The notes: generated by a model from the letters alone, not told the origin. A stretch of DNA of 64,000 nt from Cinnamomum chago (GCA_038049695.1 CP142454.1:14932001-14996000), one strand, 5' to 3'; positions 34,901 to 46,358 are shown, numbered from the stretch's first letter. Program-made: numbers and translations.

Positions 34901-37153
34901 TTTTACCTTATCTTGAGTGACGTAGATCATACAGTGATCATGTGTGAAATATGAACATGTTTTCTATGCAATCAATCGAACGGTCTGTGGTATTTAATTA
35001 ATTTAAAACGAAAACTCGGGTCAGTTATAATAAGAGAGGTCTGCAGTCTGCACTCCACATTGGAGAAATCAAATGTTAGCTGTTGTTAGCACCACACTGA
35101 GAAATCTCTCTTTATTTTGTTGCTGAAGGAGCTAGGATAGAATTTGGCAGTTTTTCTTTGTAAAAAGGGGTGCCATATATATGGATGATCTTGACCGCGG
35201 ACCTTCCTTATGAAGGACTTGTGCTGTTGTAGAAATCCATTGCAACTAGGATGATTTATTTTTTCAAATACCCTCGTATCATTTGGATCAATTGTTAGTA
35301 TTCCTTGTTCCGGCCGATACATTCTATCCTCAAAACTAAGAAAAATCTTGAAATATTCTCCAAGTTTTTTTAAGACAGTGACGAACGCATCTTACATTTA
35401 AAGTGTATTGATGAGATTTTGGAAATCAATTTGGATGAAAACAATCAAACAATGGGGTTTTCATTTTCTTGACTGTTTTTTTTTTAGAATATAGGACATG
35501 GTGAGGTAATGAGGGTCACTCTACAGAGGGCCTGTTTGTAGTGTAATTAATTGTGTCCCCTTTTTAGAGTGTAAACTGGATGGATCTGTGAAAGTGAAGG
35601 GTTTCCAACATTTTTCAGATTTTTATAGCAGTGGCTAATATGGTAATGCAAGGTGGCGAAGGGAATCAACTGGGATAAGATTGGCCATGCTAATGAGACC
35701 CGTTTGATAGAGCATGGATGGTTGGATACATTCGTATTGACTTAGTAGGGAAAAGGGCTTTAATTTAAAAATAGGCAGAGAGACATAACACAATTACAAA
35801 CGGTGCTAGAAAAGTCAACGAGAAGTACCTTTCTTCAAAGAGGCCTAAAAAAAAAAAAAAAAAGCTTAGGATATTATTTAGATTGTCAAATCACTAAGTT
35901 CCTATTTGTTTGCATTACAGTACATCGGAATTTAACACATAAGATTTATGCCTTAAAAAATGAACATTAACTAACCTTCCCATTTCTTTGGTGGAAAGAG
36001 AGGCAAAGAAAGATTGGCTGATTATTCATTTTCCATTTATCTTTGATTTTTTTTTTCAATAGAGGGAATGATTATTGGATACTCATTTTTCAAAAATTGG
36101 CCTATACTTCTTTTTTTTTTTTTAAATTGACCTATGGTCTTCATTTTTAAGGGGGATGGCTGGTTTTTTTATTTTTTTTATTTTTATCTTCCTTTGCTTT
36201 TATTTCTATAAAGGAAAGATTATTGGATATTAATTTTCTGAGATTGGACATAAACCTTATATATTCAATTCCTATAAATTTTAATAATGCAAACAAACAA
36301 ACAACATTTTCAAGTACGGGAGACATTCATGTGCATCCATCCGTTACCATAAGGTGAGAGACACTTATATGACTTTCCAACACATGGTGAGGAATGAATG
36401 CATATGAATATTCTCCTTCAAGTATTATGCAAAACCTTGACCCTCTCCCATGCACCATCCGTGCGTCCCCTTTCTGGAGACAAAAAGTGCCTTTCCAAAT
36501 GCCAATCATGCGATAGGTGGGGGGATAATAGCAGCGCCATTCGATCTGATCAATATGAATGGAACACACACATAACCACCCCTTAAATGTCACTGATGCT
36601 TATCTACACTGATCCGAATGGAAGTTACTGATATGAATTAAAAATAAAAAATGCAATGCATTCTAAAACCTTTAAAATCGAAAGCTTTAGAATCAATAGA
36701 GCTCATTTTACCATATATGACTTGTTCTTGTGTATTTAATCCCCATGTATTACCTGAGGCAGCATTTGTGACAGCGTCTTTTGTTTTCGCTGCGACGTTA
36801 CCGGCCTTATTCATCATCTCCTCAGCCTTTTCCTTGGCATCCTCTTGTTTCATATTGAATCCACTATAAAATAAAACAGGATATGAGAGAGAGAGAGAGA
36901 AGAAGAAGAAGAAGAAGACGAAGACGAAGAAGAAGAAGAAGAAGGATGGGGCCGGTGATTACCTGGAGAGCTTGTTTCTCGCCCAATCAGCCCATGAAGA
37001 AGCTACATCATTGGCTTCTTCCTTGGTTTCTCCTGGGTTCTTAATTTTCTCTGTGGCCTCCTCTACTATATTCGCCGTTGCCACTGGAATTGTGACTGCC
37101 ATTGCCACTGCCACACAAAGCAGAAGCAGCAGAATTGAGAACCTTGTTGCCAT
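28921..37153 (-). CDS. Signal-peptide LEA_4-type protein, three exons
   Basis: Late-embryogenesis-abundant protein of the desiccation-protection type, with a signal peptide that points to the secretory pathway. Exons on the minus strand are 37153-36963, 36863-36754 and 29399-28921. Each junction has GT...AG, the phases agree, and the total of 780 nt gives 259 residues plus stop. Exon 1 encodes a hydrophobic leader (FSILLLLLCVAVAMAVTIPV) and ends in SSWADWARNKLS. Exon 2 begins GFNMKQEDAKEKAEE. Exon 3 carries Ala/Lys/Glu-rich 11-mer LEA_4 repeats such as AKDTAADAASAMKDDAAHA and ends KMKNKEEL. An in-frame ATG two codons upstream (37159) is an alternative start. Intron 1 is 99 bp and intron 2 is 7354 bp, filled with transposons. 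The joint between exons 2 and 3 is inferred from phase and family order; transcript evidence would settle it. Confidence 0.8.
30741..31070. mobile_element. Tourist-like MITE, 330 bp
   Basis: Ends gggcctgtttggata and tatccaagcagaccc are inverted copies, flanked by TTA on both sides (30738-30740 and 31071-31073). The interior is non-coding and rich in ggagt/gaagt phrases. Confidence 0.8.
31842..34400 (+). mobile_element. Ty3/gypsy-type solo LTR, 2.56 kb, with TSD
   Basis: Begins tgttacaccccgacccaaac and ends gggctcggatcgtaaca, with tgaat duplicated exactly on both sides (31837-31841 and 34401-34405). The interior has no coding domains. The promoter-like part (tccttatattagaatgag) and pyrimidine-rich leader lie about 370-440 bp in. 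It shares many phrases with the LTR at 49672-52816, for example aaggactttttc and aattcttgata, so the two are related. It is younger than the LINE that it splits. Confidence 0.88.
32880..33055. repeat. GCTCGAGCGAAC microrepeats in the solo LTR
   Basis: Six or more diverged copies of a phrase such as gctcgagcgaac or cgagcgacca, partly palindromic (ctcgag), at about 1040-1215 bp from the LTR start. Confidence 0.7.
36308..36424. mobile_element. Small foldback element (family F, copy 2)
   Basis: The left arm (tcaagtacgggagacattca to aaggtgagag) is an inverted, diverged copy of the right arm (tggtgaggaatgaatgcat to ctccttcaag). Its phrases match the element at 19407-19598. It lies in the large LEA intron. 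Confidence 0.5.
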
Positions 37154-37305
37154 AATCATTCCTTTTTGTCACTTTCCTCGTCCTTCCAAACTCTCTCGAT
37201 GACAGTTGCTCCTCAACACAAGACAATCAATATTAGATATTTTCTTGTCTTCTTTCTTGAGTCGAGGTAGTGAATTGATAGATTGTGAGTGACGAGCAGG
37301 AAAGG

Positions 37306-37370
37306 GAGAAGCGGTTGAAGACCATGTCACAGACGTGGGCATTGTGGAGGAAGATAAAAGAGGGCATGCA
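37306..37370 (-). promoter_or_regulatory. LEA promoter segment: shared 18-mer, ABRE-like and RY-like motifs
   Basis: The segment gagaagcggttgaagacc (plus-strand reading, 37306-37323) recurs exactly at 46341-46358, 150 bp before the ATG in both LEA genes. Just upstream of it lie cagacgtggg (ABRE-type ACGTGG) and ggcatgcatc (RY-type CATGCA). Both are known from ABA- and seed-regulated promoters. Confidence 0.5.
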
Positions 37371-37379
37371 TCTTGCGCG

Positions 37380-40300
37380 AGCCTCACGGGGCACGGTTAG
37401 AGAGGGCCTGCCTAGTCACCACTAACCAGGTCCCTTGTTCGTGGCATGATACGTGTTCCTTGACCTTTTTCTAGATCTGGAGAAAAGAGCGATCTTTTCC
37501 CCACCCTTCCACTTCTCCGTGATAAAAAAAGTGGAACCCACGGTGGATCCCGAGCCAGTGATTGAATGCCTGCCCTTCTTAGTTCTTATGGGTTGTTCTC
37601 AAATTTCACTTTAAAACAAGTTGGTCTATTCCTAGTTTTCATTGAGCATATATATCATTGTTAACATAATTAATATACTAGTGTGACTTAGTGAGAGGTC
37701 CGTGCCCAACGAAGACTGAAAAAGAAAACAAAATATATTACAATATAAAAGAAAAATCTATAGATATAAAAAAAACATAAATAAAATAAAAAATATTGAA
37801 ACACAAATAAAAAAAGATCCATAGAGAAAGCAAGTTGAGGAAAGGTGTAAGGAAAAGATAAAGATTTGGACTGATTAGATGAGCCCATAACGATATAGTG
37901 CTTCCTAGTGGTTAGGAATAAAAAACATTTAACAACACTAAGCTATACAAATTTAGGTTAAGATATTAATTTAATTTAACTCAAGTTAATTGTGGAAACC
38001 ATACCAATCATTACCAAAATTATTGTATTTAAAAATCCAAGATAATAACACTAAAACTATAATATAAAAATAAATTAGTATATTTAACTACAAAATCTAT
38101 TGTTATTTTAATTTTAATGTTAATATTAATAGTTATATTAAGTAAAAATTAATTTAAAGTATTAGTATGTTAATATCACGTTTATTTCATGCTTTGCGGC
38201 CACTGATCATCGGTCGATCGCATATCGGATCATAAATAAATGAGTGAGCTTATATTGATCTGCAAGTGTATATTGCTCAATTCATGCTATACAACCACGT
38301 GTCATAACTTGGTTGCGTGCCGAATTATAAATATGGGAATGTGCCGAAAATATAACTGAACACTTTATTGGACCATGTTATTTAGTGAATTGATCTAAAA
38401 TTTAGTGTTGGCAATAAAAAAACCTAACCTAGCACGTAAAATTATGGTGTTCAAATAATTAGAAGAGACACAAAACTCAAATGTTAAATTAATTTTAAAT
38501 ACTTTATCTTTAGAAATGTAAGCAAGTTATTCGGACCATCATCAACAATATGAGAATCATCATCAAAGCCAACATATATAAATATGTACGTACAAACTAG
38601 GATTAGTGAAGAATACTCTACCTTTGGAAATGGAAGCAAGTTATTTGCACCATCATCATCATTGGCATGACCATCATCATCAAAGTCTACATATATAAAC
38701 ATATTGTATTAGATCTTTTGTAATGAATAACTGTCATATAATTTAAAATGTAAATGTATACTTTGAACACTGCACGTGGTCGACATTGTTAATTAATATG
38801 ATAACCGATTAATATGAATAATCTTCAAAAGATTTAATAGTGGGCCCTACCATGAGGATTTCATTTGTGGAATGGGTAGGCTTCATATGATCCATTATCA
38901 ATTGGCATTGTTAGTAGATAGTGTAAATAACGAGTAGCACAATCACCCGTGTTTAGTACGGTATATCCATGTATTAGAAATTAAATATTTGTACATTAAA
39001 AATGTTATGTGGATTACCTCTTTTCATCAATTAAGTTGAATAAATGAATGAAAAAAAAAAAAAAAAAAACCTTGGGGAGAAAGGGAGTAAAAGAGCTAGG
39101 TGGAGTAAAAGACTTAAAAAAAGAGGAAAAAGTAGAACTAAAATGGAGAGGTAGATGGTTTGATGAAATAAGAATATGAGTGGGTAGTTATGAGGAGAGA
39201 AAGTAAAACATTTTAACAAAGATGGATAACTGTCGGTCAAAATCCAATCCTAAAACACTTTAAGCTTAATATAGTTTAATATGGTCATCTAAATGTGGAA
39301 AATAGTCTACTGGGACACGTTGCACATGAGAACCGTACATTGCATTGGCTGTCGGTGAATTTCAAAGGTAGGTCCCGCCTTAACCATCGTCCAAATGCGC
39401 CCTTCACCCAGGCCGTACCATACCAACCTTTTGTCATTCAATTAAAGTTTAAAACTTGATCGAGGCAAAATGAAGATAATTAAGAGGTCTCTATAAGAGA
39501 GTATGACACATGTCATTGCGGAAGTTCAAGAGAGAGCACCATGTGTCGCTATCTGATTATGAGAAGGCTACTGCTTTAATATATAGATAATTTAACCTTA
39601 TCAGTGATATACTTAATCTTATGGTGGAATCAGCTCATCTTTTTTTAACCCACCAAAGAGACCGCACACACACAAGCGGAAAGAATGCCACACAAGTGGG
39701 AAAGAAGCCCGCTTGAAAAGAGGCAGAGTACCCTGGATTCGAATCCTAGGCAGCCAGGTGAACTGCCGCCACTTACTAGTGAAATAAGTGGTCGTTCTAT
39801 AAGGAAGAGGGCGTTCATTTAAGAGTACAATTTTAGGACATCCTATAAGTAGAGAGGGCGTTCATCTTGAGCTACTCAGGTTTCATTATGTGGGCCCATT
39901 ATGGTTTCTACTTTGTCAACTCAAGAGAAGCGTGTGGGAGATCACCCGGGAGATTTGGAGAAGTGGTAATATAATATTTCCTCTCTTAAGCCAAGTCAAA
40001 TGCATATGAATGTCCTTTACAACAAGGATGTGGCCGGGTTGAATCCGAGGTACAACCATAATACATCCAAACGGGGATCACGCTATTCACCATTCTTGTC
40101 GTGTAAATGTAGAACTTGCTTTAAAAGGGACCAGTTGATACGGCTTATACTTCAGATCTAATTGCACTCAAAATCATGAAGTATTGAATGTAACCTCTGA
40201 CTAATGCGGAGAGAGTGGATATTAACCACATGACTACCTAGCCATTTAATTGTTTAGAGCCAACAAATTCCTGGAAAAATCATCATCTGATAGTTGGAGA

Positions 40301-41460
40301 CGTAGGCTTCAAGATGTTTGAGTGCTTAAAACTCTAGGGATAAGTTCATAACAATGTCAGTTTCAATTATCTTTAAAATCTATTGCCTATTTTTCAAAAA
40401 AGTAATAATAATGTAATTATTTTGAAGCAAATGTTCATGGTTAAAGAAACCATGCATCTTTTATGATTTTTAATAAGTTTGCCCTTATAACTCTTACAAT
40501 ACGACAAATTTGCTTGTATTAATTTTGAATAAAATTTCTTTACCCACAATTTTGTTCATATAACTTTTATGCAAGATAATTTAGTTCTTATTTAAACTTG
40601 AAATAGACTTGTCAAAAAATCAATTTTTTGTAAGTTCTAATTTTAACAAATTTTATTTCAAATGGATGTAATTGAATCCGCTCTATTTCAAACGTGACAA
40701 CAGTCAATAACAAGACCGAACAGGTAGAGATTCTAATTGTACCAATAGAATGAGCATCCATCTATTTATAAAGATCGGCATGGAACATTAATTCAATCAA
40801 GTCATAAAAGAAGATGATGGAAACATGATTCTGTCATTCCCCTACAAAGATTAAGGGGGAAGAACCAAGACCTTCAACTGTAACGTAATCAAATTCTACT
40901 TTGCTAAGAAAAGCAGATGTCTTTTCATCTTTTTTGAAAAATGCTCCGCAATAAAGCCGTATCAGGCAATGGTCACTAAATTGCCGTTTGATATTTGCAT
41001 TTTAAGATTCCAAACTTATGCTTTTAAACTTTTTGGATGCCATAGCTGACGGTTCATTGCTTTTAATAAGAATGTTGGCTTATTTCTTAATTTGGTCCAT
41101 AGCTCATGGCCGACACATTGGCTATTGTATTCTGTAGATGGATGTGATGTCCCAGTAGGCTCGTCTCACATAATCCAATTTTTTTGGAGTCACCTGGGCC
41201 TGTTTGATTTATATGTTCACTCGAACACTTGAATTATTATGACTGGAATGGCTAAAAATGTAAAGAAAAAGTGAAGTAATTAAAAAATAGCCACAAAATA
41301 ACCTCCTCTCCCCTTTGGTGGAAATTTAATGTAGAAAGATAAAATAAATAAATAAATAAATAAATTGCGATCACCCTAGTAATAAAAAAGCTGTAACCCT
41401 AGTAATTTAAATCCTAAAACAACGAAAAGTTTTCATCACTACTTTATATACTTTACTCTT
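37380..41460. other. Gene-poor region
   Basis: AT-rich DNA without a recognised gene, apart from the tandem duplication at 38501-38703. A poly(A) run lies at 39049-39069. The phrase ggattcgaatcc near 39731 is an isolated palindrome with no cloverleaf around it. Confidence 0.35.
38501..38703. repeat. Tandem duplication, period 114 bp
   Basis: The unit starting actttatctttagaaatg (38501) repeats from 38615 as actctacctttggaaatgg. Both contain gcaagttatt, accatcatca and acatatataaa. On the minus strand it yields an Asp-rich frame that is probably spurious. Confidence 0.65.
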
Positions 41461-41470
41461 CACAACGTAT

Positions 41471-41696
41471 CATTCACCCATCGCCTCTTTAATAAAGCTC
41501 AAGTGGAGCTGATTTGACCTTTCAATTCAATCTGTTCAATTCCTATGTATTCTATTGAGACGTGAATGTGATAGAAAACTCTTCATTCACCCCTCGTCTC
41601 TTTAATCAAGCTCAAGTGGAGTTGATTTGATCTTCCAATTCAATCTGTTCAATTCCTATGTATTCTATTGATATGTGAATGTGATGGAAAACTCTT
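41471..41696. repeat. Tandem duplication, 2 x 113 bp
   Basis: Units 41471-41583 and 41584-41696 are the same length and differ at about ten positions by eye. Both start cattcaccc and end gaaaactctt. It is non-coding. Confidence 0.8.
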
Positions 41697-42289
41697 GAGT
41701 AGAAGAATGAAACTCCACACCAAGGTCGTCCTATTGATAATTAGGACATGTTTAATTTCTGATAGGAATTTGCCATGTTGGGGGTCTTTTGAAAATGATG
41801 TGATATTTTGTCTCTTGCAATTTGCAAACGTCATGTTTCTTTGTAAGCATTTTAGAATTTCAGTCACCTAAAAAAGTCTCAAATGACCCTTTTGCTTGTC
41901 AGAAATGCCTTTATCCAAGCAGGCTCTAAGAATTCTTAAAATAGGAATTCCATGAATTCAAAAATTCTAGCAAAGAAAAAGACCCTTAGAGTTGCTCGAA
42001 ATAAATAGAATTCCAATAAAAAAACAGGCCCTAGAGTCGCTCAAAATAAACACTCTCATCATGTACTAGATATTTTAAATTTTACTACAATTAAAGTTGG
42101 CCCACAATGAGATTGACCGCATAGGATTAATTTTACGGTGGGGCCGACTCATATTAAAGTAAAATCTGGAGAAATTCCTACCAGCATAAGAGCTTTAATT
42201 TTGACCGGCTTGGATTTTCATTTGGTGGGTCCAGTCCATTCCTTCCCTCGTGATTTCTTTGGTCAGACAAGCATATTATTAAAAAAAAA

Positions 42290-43500
42290 AAAAAAAAACT
42301 CAAATTATGCGATCATCTATTTTCCCTATTTTCAAAACAAAATTCTCCCGCCCATTCGGCTCTGTTTCAGTTCCAGTTGTTTTTCTTTTTAGCTGCTCAG
42401 CATCTTTCTCCACTGTTATCTCATGTTCTTCACTCCTTTGTCCTTTTTCTTTGTTCTGATCTGAATCATTGTACCTTTCTCATTCCCCCATGGAATTTTT
42501 TTTAATTTTTTTTTTCTAGAGAATTCCAGGGGCCATGCTTCTGGGTCTCGTTGATTCCCCATAAAATCGAGAAATCTCACCTCACCTCTTTCCCAGATCC
42601 CACTGCAATTCTCGGCATCGATGAGTAGCAACTTTCCATCACCCCCTTCATGCATGCAGTGGATCGCTGATTCTGAAAACTCTGTAACTTACAGGGTGAG
42701 CTCAAATTTCTAAACACTAGATCATTTCCAAAAACTCCATTTTGACAGAGCCATCTATCAAATTTCATTTTCAGCACCCGATCAATCCAAAATCCCTTCA
42801 ATGTTTACACTTTCACACAGCGATCTCTCGCTCAGGAATTCAATGTTCACATCGACAGAGGTCAGGAGTTTCTAACCCTTTCCAATTTCACTTCACTTTA
42901 TCAGAATATTAGTTGATTTCATGTTTCAATTGAATTGCTTGTGAAGAGAAGACGTTTAATCTCATCATGTATGGAACATATTATATATTTTGAAATTATA
43001 GATTCATTACATTAGGAATAAAGGAAGACAAAATAACATCAAAATTTATGGGATCTCTGCCCATACATGATACATTAATAAGAGGAACAAAAATAATATC
43101 TTCTCATTTGTAGGAATATAAGACTAAAAAACACACAGAGTGTGATATCCGCATCTGCTTTTATTCTTCTTGCGGATTTCTGGAGATTGGTAAAAGATCT
43201 ACTTAATCCAGAACTTCATTGCAGCTTTAGATTCTTCTAGTTGCCTGCCACACATAAAGAAAAGGAAAAGGAAAAAAAGAAAAAAAAACTATGAGTTTTG
43301 ATCCAAAATTACAGATAATAACATTTCTAGACCTCTTCAGAGTAGGTAAGTCCTGGCTAACCTGCAGTGATTCTAAAAATTTGGCCAAGTCTTACAAGTG
43401 TTAGACAGAGTAAAGTAGAAAATATAGAATTTAATCAGGTCAAGGAATGATCTACCTAAATATGATGTACAGTACAAATTGAGATGGAAGGTCTTTGGTT
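42290..43500. repeat. Diverged copy of the 3' region of the RADIALIS-like locus
   Basis: This stretch aligns in order with 52845-54030. Shared landmarks are aaattatagattcattaca (42993 and 53523), tgcggatttctgga (43171 and 53718), cttcattgcagcttta (43214 and 53772) and cctgccacacata (43243 and 53801). It includes a counterpart of the proposed second exon of the RADIALIS-like gene, but no first exon lies nearby on the minus strand. Edges are approximate. Confidence 0.6.
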
Positions 43501-43700
43501 TGGTTTTGATTAATGTGATTAGATTAGATTGAGAGATAATCTCTTAATTTTTTGATTGGATTGATATTATCATGGTATTAAATTCTCTTGTTTATCTCAT
43601 TATTATAAACAGGTCTTATAATTCTCAATAAATATAAGAAAATTGGATGCCATAATTTTTATAGTATAAAGGCAATGACCAATTCCGATCTTACGATTTT
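43500..43700 (+). mobile_element. Possible copia-type LTR end, fossil
   Basis: Holds gattagattagattg and an LTR-end-like stretch followed by tagtataaaggcaatgacc. The order resembles the LTR end and primer-binding site of the copia remnant at 4693-5110. It is heavily diverged and the extent is uncertain. Confidence 0.35.
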
Positions 43701-45348
43701 CTCCGGCGACAGTCCAATCTTCTTTTGCTTATGCAGTTGTTGGTGGTTGGTAGGTTGAGATCAATAGCTCGAGTTTGTATATAGATTAGGGTGTGCTTCG
43801 ATTTTGAATTTGGATATGAATATGATCATGCTTAGGGATGTGGCTTGAGCATAGGGGCGCAAAAGCTGACTCAACCGGAACCAATTCACAATATACAGAG
43901 GTCAGGATAAAAAACCTGCCTCATGTATTTAAAAGTATTGAGTTAGGGTTGACTGTATATAAAGCCATTAAAAAATATTGGTGACTCAATATTTCGGTAA
44001 TTAGAGTAGTCTCACTTTATATAGAATGAGCTAGGGTTTTGTTTCTTTGTTTGTGTGTATGTGTGTGTAAATATATATATATATATATATATATAATTTT
44101 TTTCTTTGAATGCAAGTTAACTTGTATATAGCCTAAATATTTAAAAAGGATCGGGTTTGGGCCAAATTTCTAATAATTGAGTAGGGTTAAATGGGTTGAT
44201 CCGCTTTGAATGCCGGTAATGTGGAACATGTCAGGTTGACCCAGATCGGTTACCGATTAAAGTTACTTTGCCCAATTTAAAACGGGTCGAATATAAGTTG
44301 AACCTCAATCCATAGACACTCATTGTCACCCTGACTTGCTTGCCATCCCTACTTGGTATTAACAATGGGTCTATTGCATAGAGATGAAGATTTTCATAGA
44401 TTCAACTAGATTCAACTCAATCTTAGGGCATAATTCTAATTAGATTTTCCACTTAACACCATGAATTTAAAATAAATGGGTCTTTTCACATTGCACGTGG
44501 AAATTTAAAATAATGTAGGTGAACTTCATTAAATGGTTTTTTTTTACATGAAATCCATCCTTTAAAAAAAATGCAAAGAAAGGAAAAGAAAAAAATAAGA
44601 AAAAAACCTACCATCTAATGTAGATTCCCATCTAATGTAGATTCAGGTTTGCCTGTATCACTGATTCACTGTTTAGGCTTGGATTGTGGGTCCAAAATCG
44701 TTTGAAATTAAACTAACTCAAACTTAAATGGTCTCTGCACTTTATCACCATGACTTGAAAAAAAGAGGTGTCTTTTCACATTACATGTAGGGTTTCACTT
44801 CATTAAATGGCTTTTTTCAAAGAAAAAACAAAAATAAAAATAGGAACACATTCTGAATAAAAATAAAAATAAGTCTCCATCTGTATCACCTAAAGAGGCA
44901 CTGAAGTCTTATAGTTTGCATGGGAGGTGAAATCAAACAAGATTAAAGGTCCAATCAGTAGAAAGAGAAAGAAGAGGGGGATAAAAAGTAATTAAAGCAC
45001 TAAAAGACAAAAGAATTACTCCTCTTCTTTTTGTAATTTAATCCCTATTAAGAAAACCTTTTTTTTGTCATCTGGTGCACTTTTAAGGGTAGTTTATATA
45101 TATATATATATATATTATTTTGAGCCTTTACTTTCAACCGCTTCTTCCTTTTTATTTTGATTTGTATACTTAATTTTATTTCATTTCACCTCTCATGTAA
45201 ACAAATACACCCATGCTAATCGCTATTGTAGATTCAAGTTGGTCTGTGTCCATTTAGGCTTGGGCTGTGTATCCAAATCATTTCCTATTAAATTATCTCA
45301 AACTAAAATGTTTATGAGCATAAACTTAAAAATAAAATTTGTCTTTTT
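43701..45348. other. No gene recognised
   Basis: AT-rich, with (AT)n tracts at about 44071-44094 and 45096-45115. Near 44150-44345 the text resembles the subterminal region of a plant hAT element (aaacgggtcg, cttgccatccct), but I found no matching left end. Confidence 0.35.
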
Positions 45349-45625
45349 TATCGGGAAATCTCACATCTCACATTGCCTAAGTAATGGGCTTGACATATAC
45401 TTGCATGGGCCTTCCACATATCAGCTTAAATTTTTTGGTTGGTATATGATTTATTACATAGTATCAGTATGAGTTTCAATCATCATGTTGTAGTGTAGCC
45501 CATGCGGCCATTGCTTTTGTGTAGCCCACATGATAGATCGGTCAATAAAAGCTGTACGCTTGACATGTCTTAATATAATACCTTTATAGTCCTTTCACCT
45601 ATCAACTAAAGTTTTGCTTTTGGAC
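45349..45625 (+). mobile_element. TRIM element (family A, copy 3), degenerate
   Basis: The first LTR (45349-45446) shares with copy 2 the order cgggaaatctcacatc, taatgggcttgacatat, gggccttccacatatcagc and ttggttggtata. A tagtatcag stretch replaces the primer-binding site, and the internal tgtagccca phrases recur. A partial second LTR is suggested by cctttcacctatcaac near 45590. It is old, broken and non-coding. Confidence 0.6.
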
Positions 45626-45711
45626 GCTTTTCACATTATACGTGGAAGTTTAGAATATTGTGGGAGAGGAGCACATACATGTATCAACCTAAATGAGATA
45701 TTATTACCTTC

Positions 45712-46191
45712 CTAAGCATTATTATTGGCCGCGGCATGCTTTGCGATGTCACCGGCCTTATGCGCCATTTCCTCAGCACCCTTCATGGCATCCTTTGCTG
45801 TTTTCTCATTTGCTTTTCCGGCCTTATGCATCACGTCTTCAGCACCTTTCACGATATCCTCTGTCGATTTCTGTCGCATGTTTCCGGCCTTATTCGCGAG
45901 TTCCTGAGCATCTTTCTTGGCTTTCTCTTTATCGTATCTATAAACAAAAAACAAGAAATGAGTAGTAGAGAGAAGAAAGAAGAAGAAAGAAGAAGGATTG
46001 GGAAGTGGTTATTACCCAGAAAAGGCTTTCTTTGCCCAATCACCCCATGAAGCAGCTGCTTCCTTGGTTTTTGGGTCGTTCAACTTCGCTTTGGCGTCTT
46101 CTACTGCATCTGCCATTGACATCGGAATTGTCACGGCCATTGTGACTGCCACGCAGAGCAGAAGCAGCAAAACGGAGACCCTTCTTGCCAT
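45712..46191 (-). CDS. Signal-peptide LEA-like protein, two exons
   Basis: Shorter paralogue of the LEA gene at 28921-37153. Exon 1 (46191-46016) encodes MARRVSVLLLLLCVAVTMAV, a signal peptide, and ends SWGDWAKKAFSG. A 78-bp intron with a pyrimidine-rich (TTC-like) interior follows. Exon 2 (45937-45712) starts YDKEKAKKDAQELANKAG and contains Lys/Ala-rich amphipathic repeats ending HAAANNNA. Splice sites are canonical and the 402 nt give 133 residues. It lacks a counterpart to the third, repeat-rich exon of its paralogue. Both genes share a hydrophobic leader, the SW.DWA motif just before the first intron, the same intron phase, and an 18-bp upstream segment. The role is inferred as stress or seed protection in the secretory route. 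Confidence 0.8.
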
Positions 46192-46340
46192 TGTTTCTCC
46201 TTTTCTTTCAATTCGTTTGTCCTTGTTAAGTGTTGACCCACCAAGATAGTGACCAGAACCAGATAGATACTTGCGTTTCTTCCTTGTTATGTTTAAACTG
46301 TACGAATAAATAGATGGAGGGTAAGATGGATTTTGATGGA

Positions 46341-46358
46341 GAGAAGCGGTTGAAGACC
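46341..46358 (-). promoter_or_regulatory. 18-bp segment shared with the other LEA promoter
   Basis: gagaagcggttgaagacc (plus-strand reading) is identical to 37306-37323 and lies 150 bp before this gene's ATG, compared with 153 bp in the paralogue. It is either a conserved regulatory element or a relic of duplication. Confidence 0.45.

Larger units (their letters stand above)
29400..36753 (-). other. Intron 2 of the LEA gene, 7.35 kb
   Basis: Bounded by a donor (CAG|GTAATA at 36753) and an acceptor (gactgcag at 29400). It contains a Tourist MITE (30741-31070), a LINE (31150-34797) split by a solo LTR (31842-34400), and a small foldback element (36308-36424). The remainder (29400-30740 and 34812-36300) is AT-rich with no recognised gene. 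Short open frames there, such as 35086-35322 (-), match nothing I know. Confidence 0.75.

Noticed and set aside
35526-35545. gggcctgtttgtag as a Tourist MITE end
   Set aside because: No inverted partner or TTA pair was found within 1 kb.
36638-36753. Read-through end for LEA exon 2
   Set aside because: The unspliced tail has no LEA character, whereas splicing to 29399 restores frame and family order.
39729-39745. ggattcgaatcc as a tRNA T-loop
   Set aside because: It is a palindrome on its own; no acceptor or anticodon stem could be placed around it.
41213-42040. gggcctgtttgattt, aagcaggctc and aacaggccct as ends of one MITE
   Set aside because: The ends do not pair well and no target duplication is seen; at best several degraded elements.
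45849-46050. Plus-strand open frames over the LEA exons
   Set aside because: They are shadows of the minus-strand LEA gene, whose splice sites and family motifs are clear.
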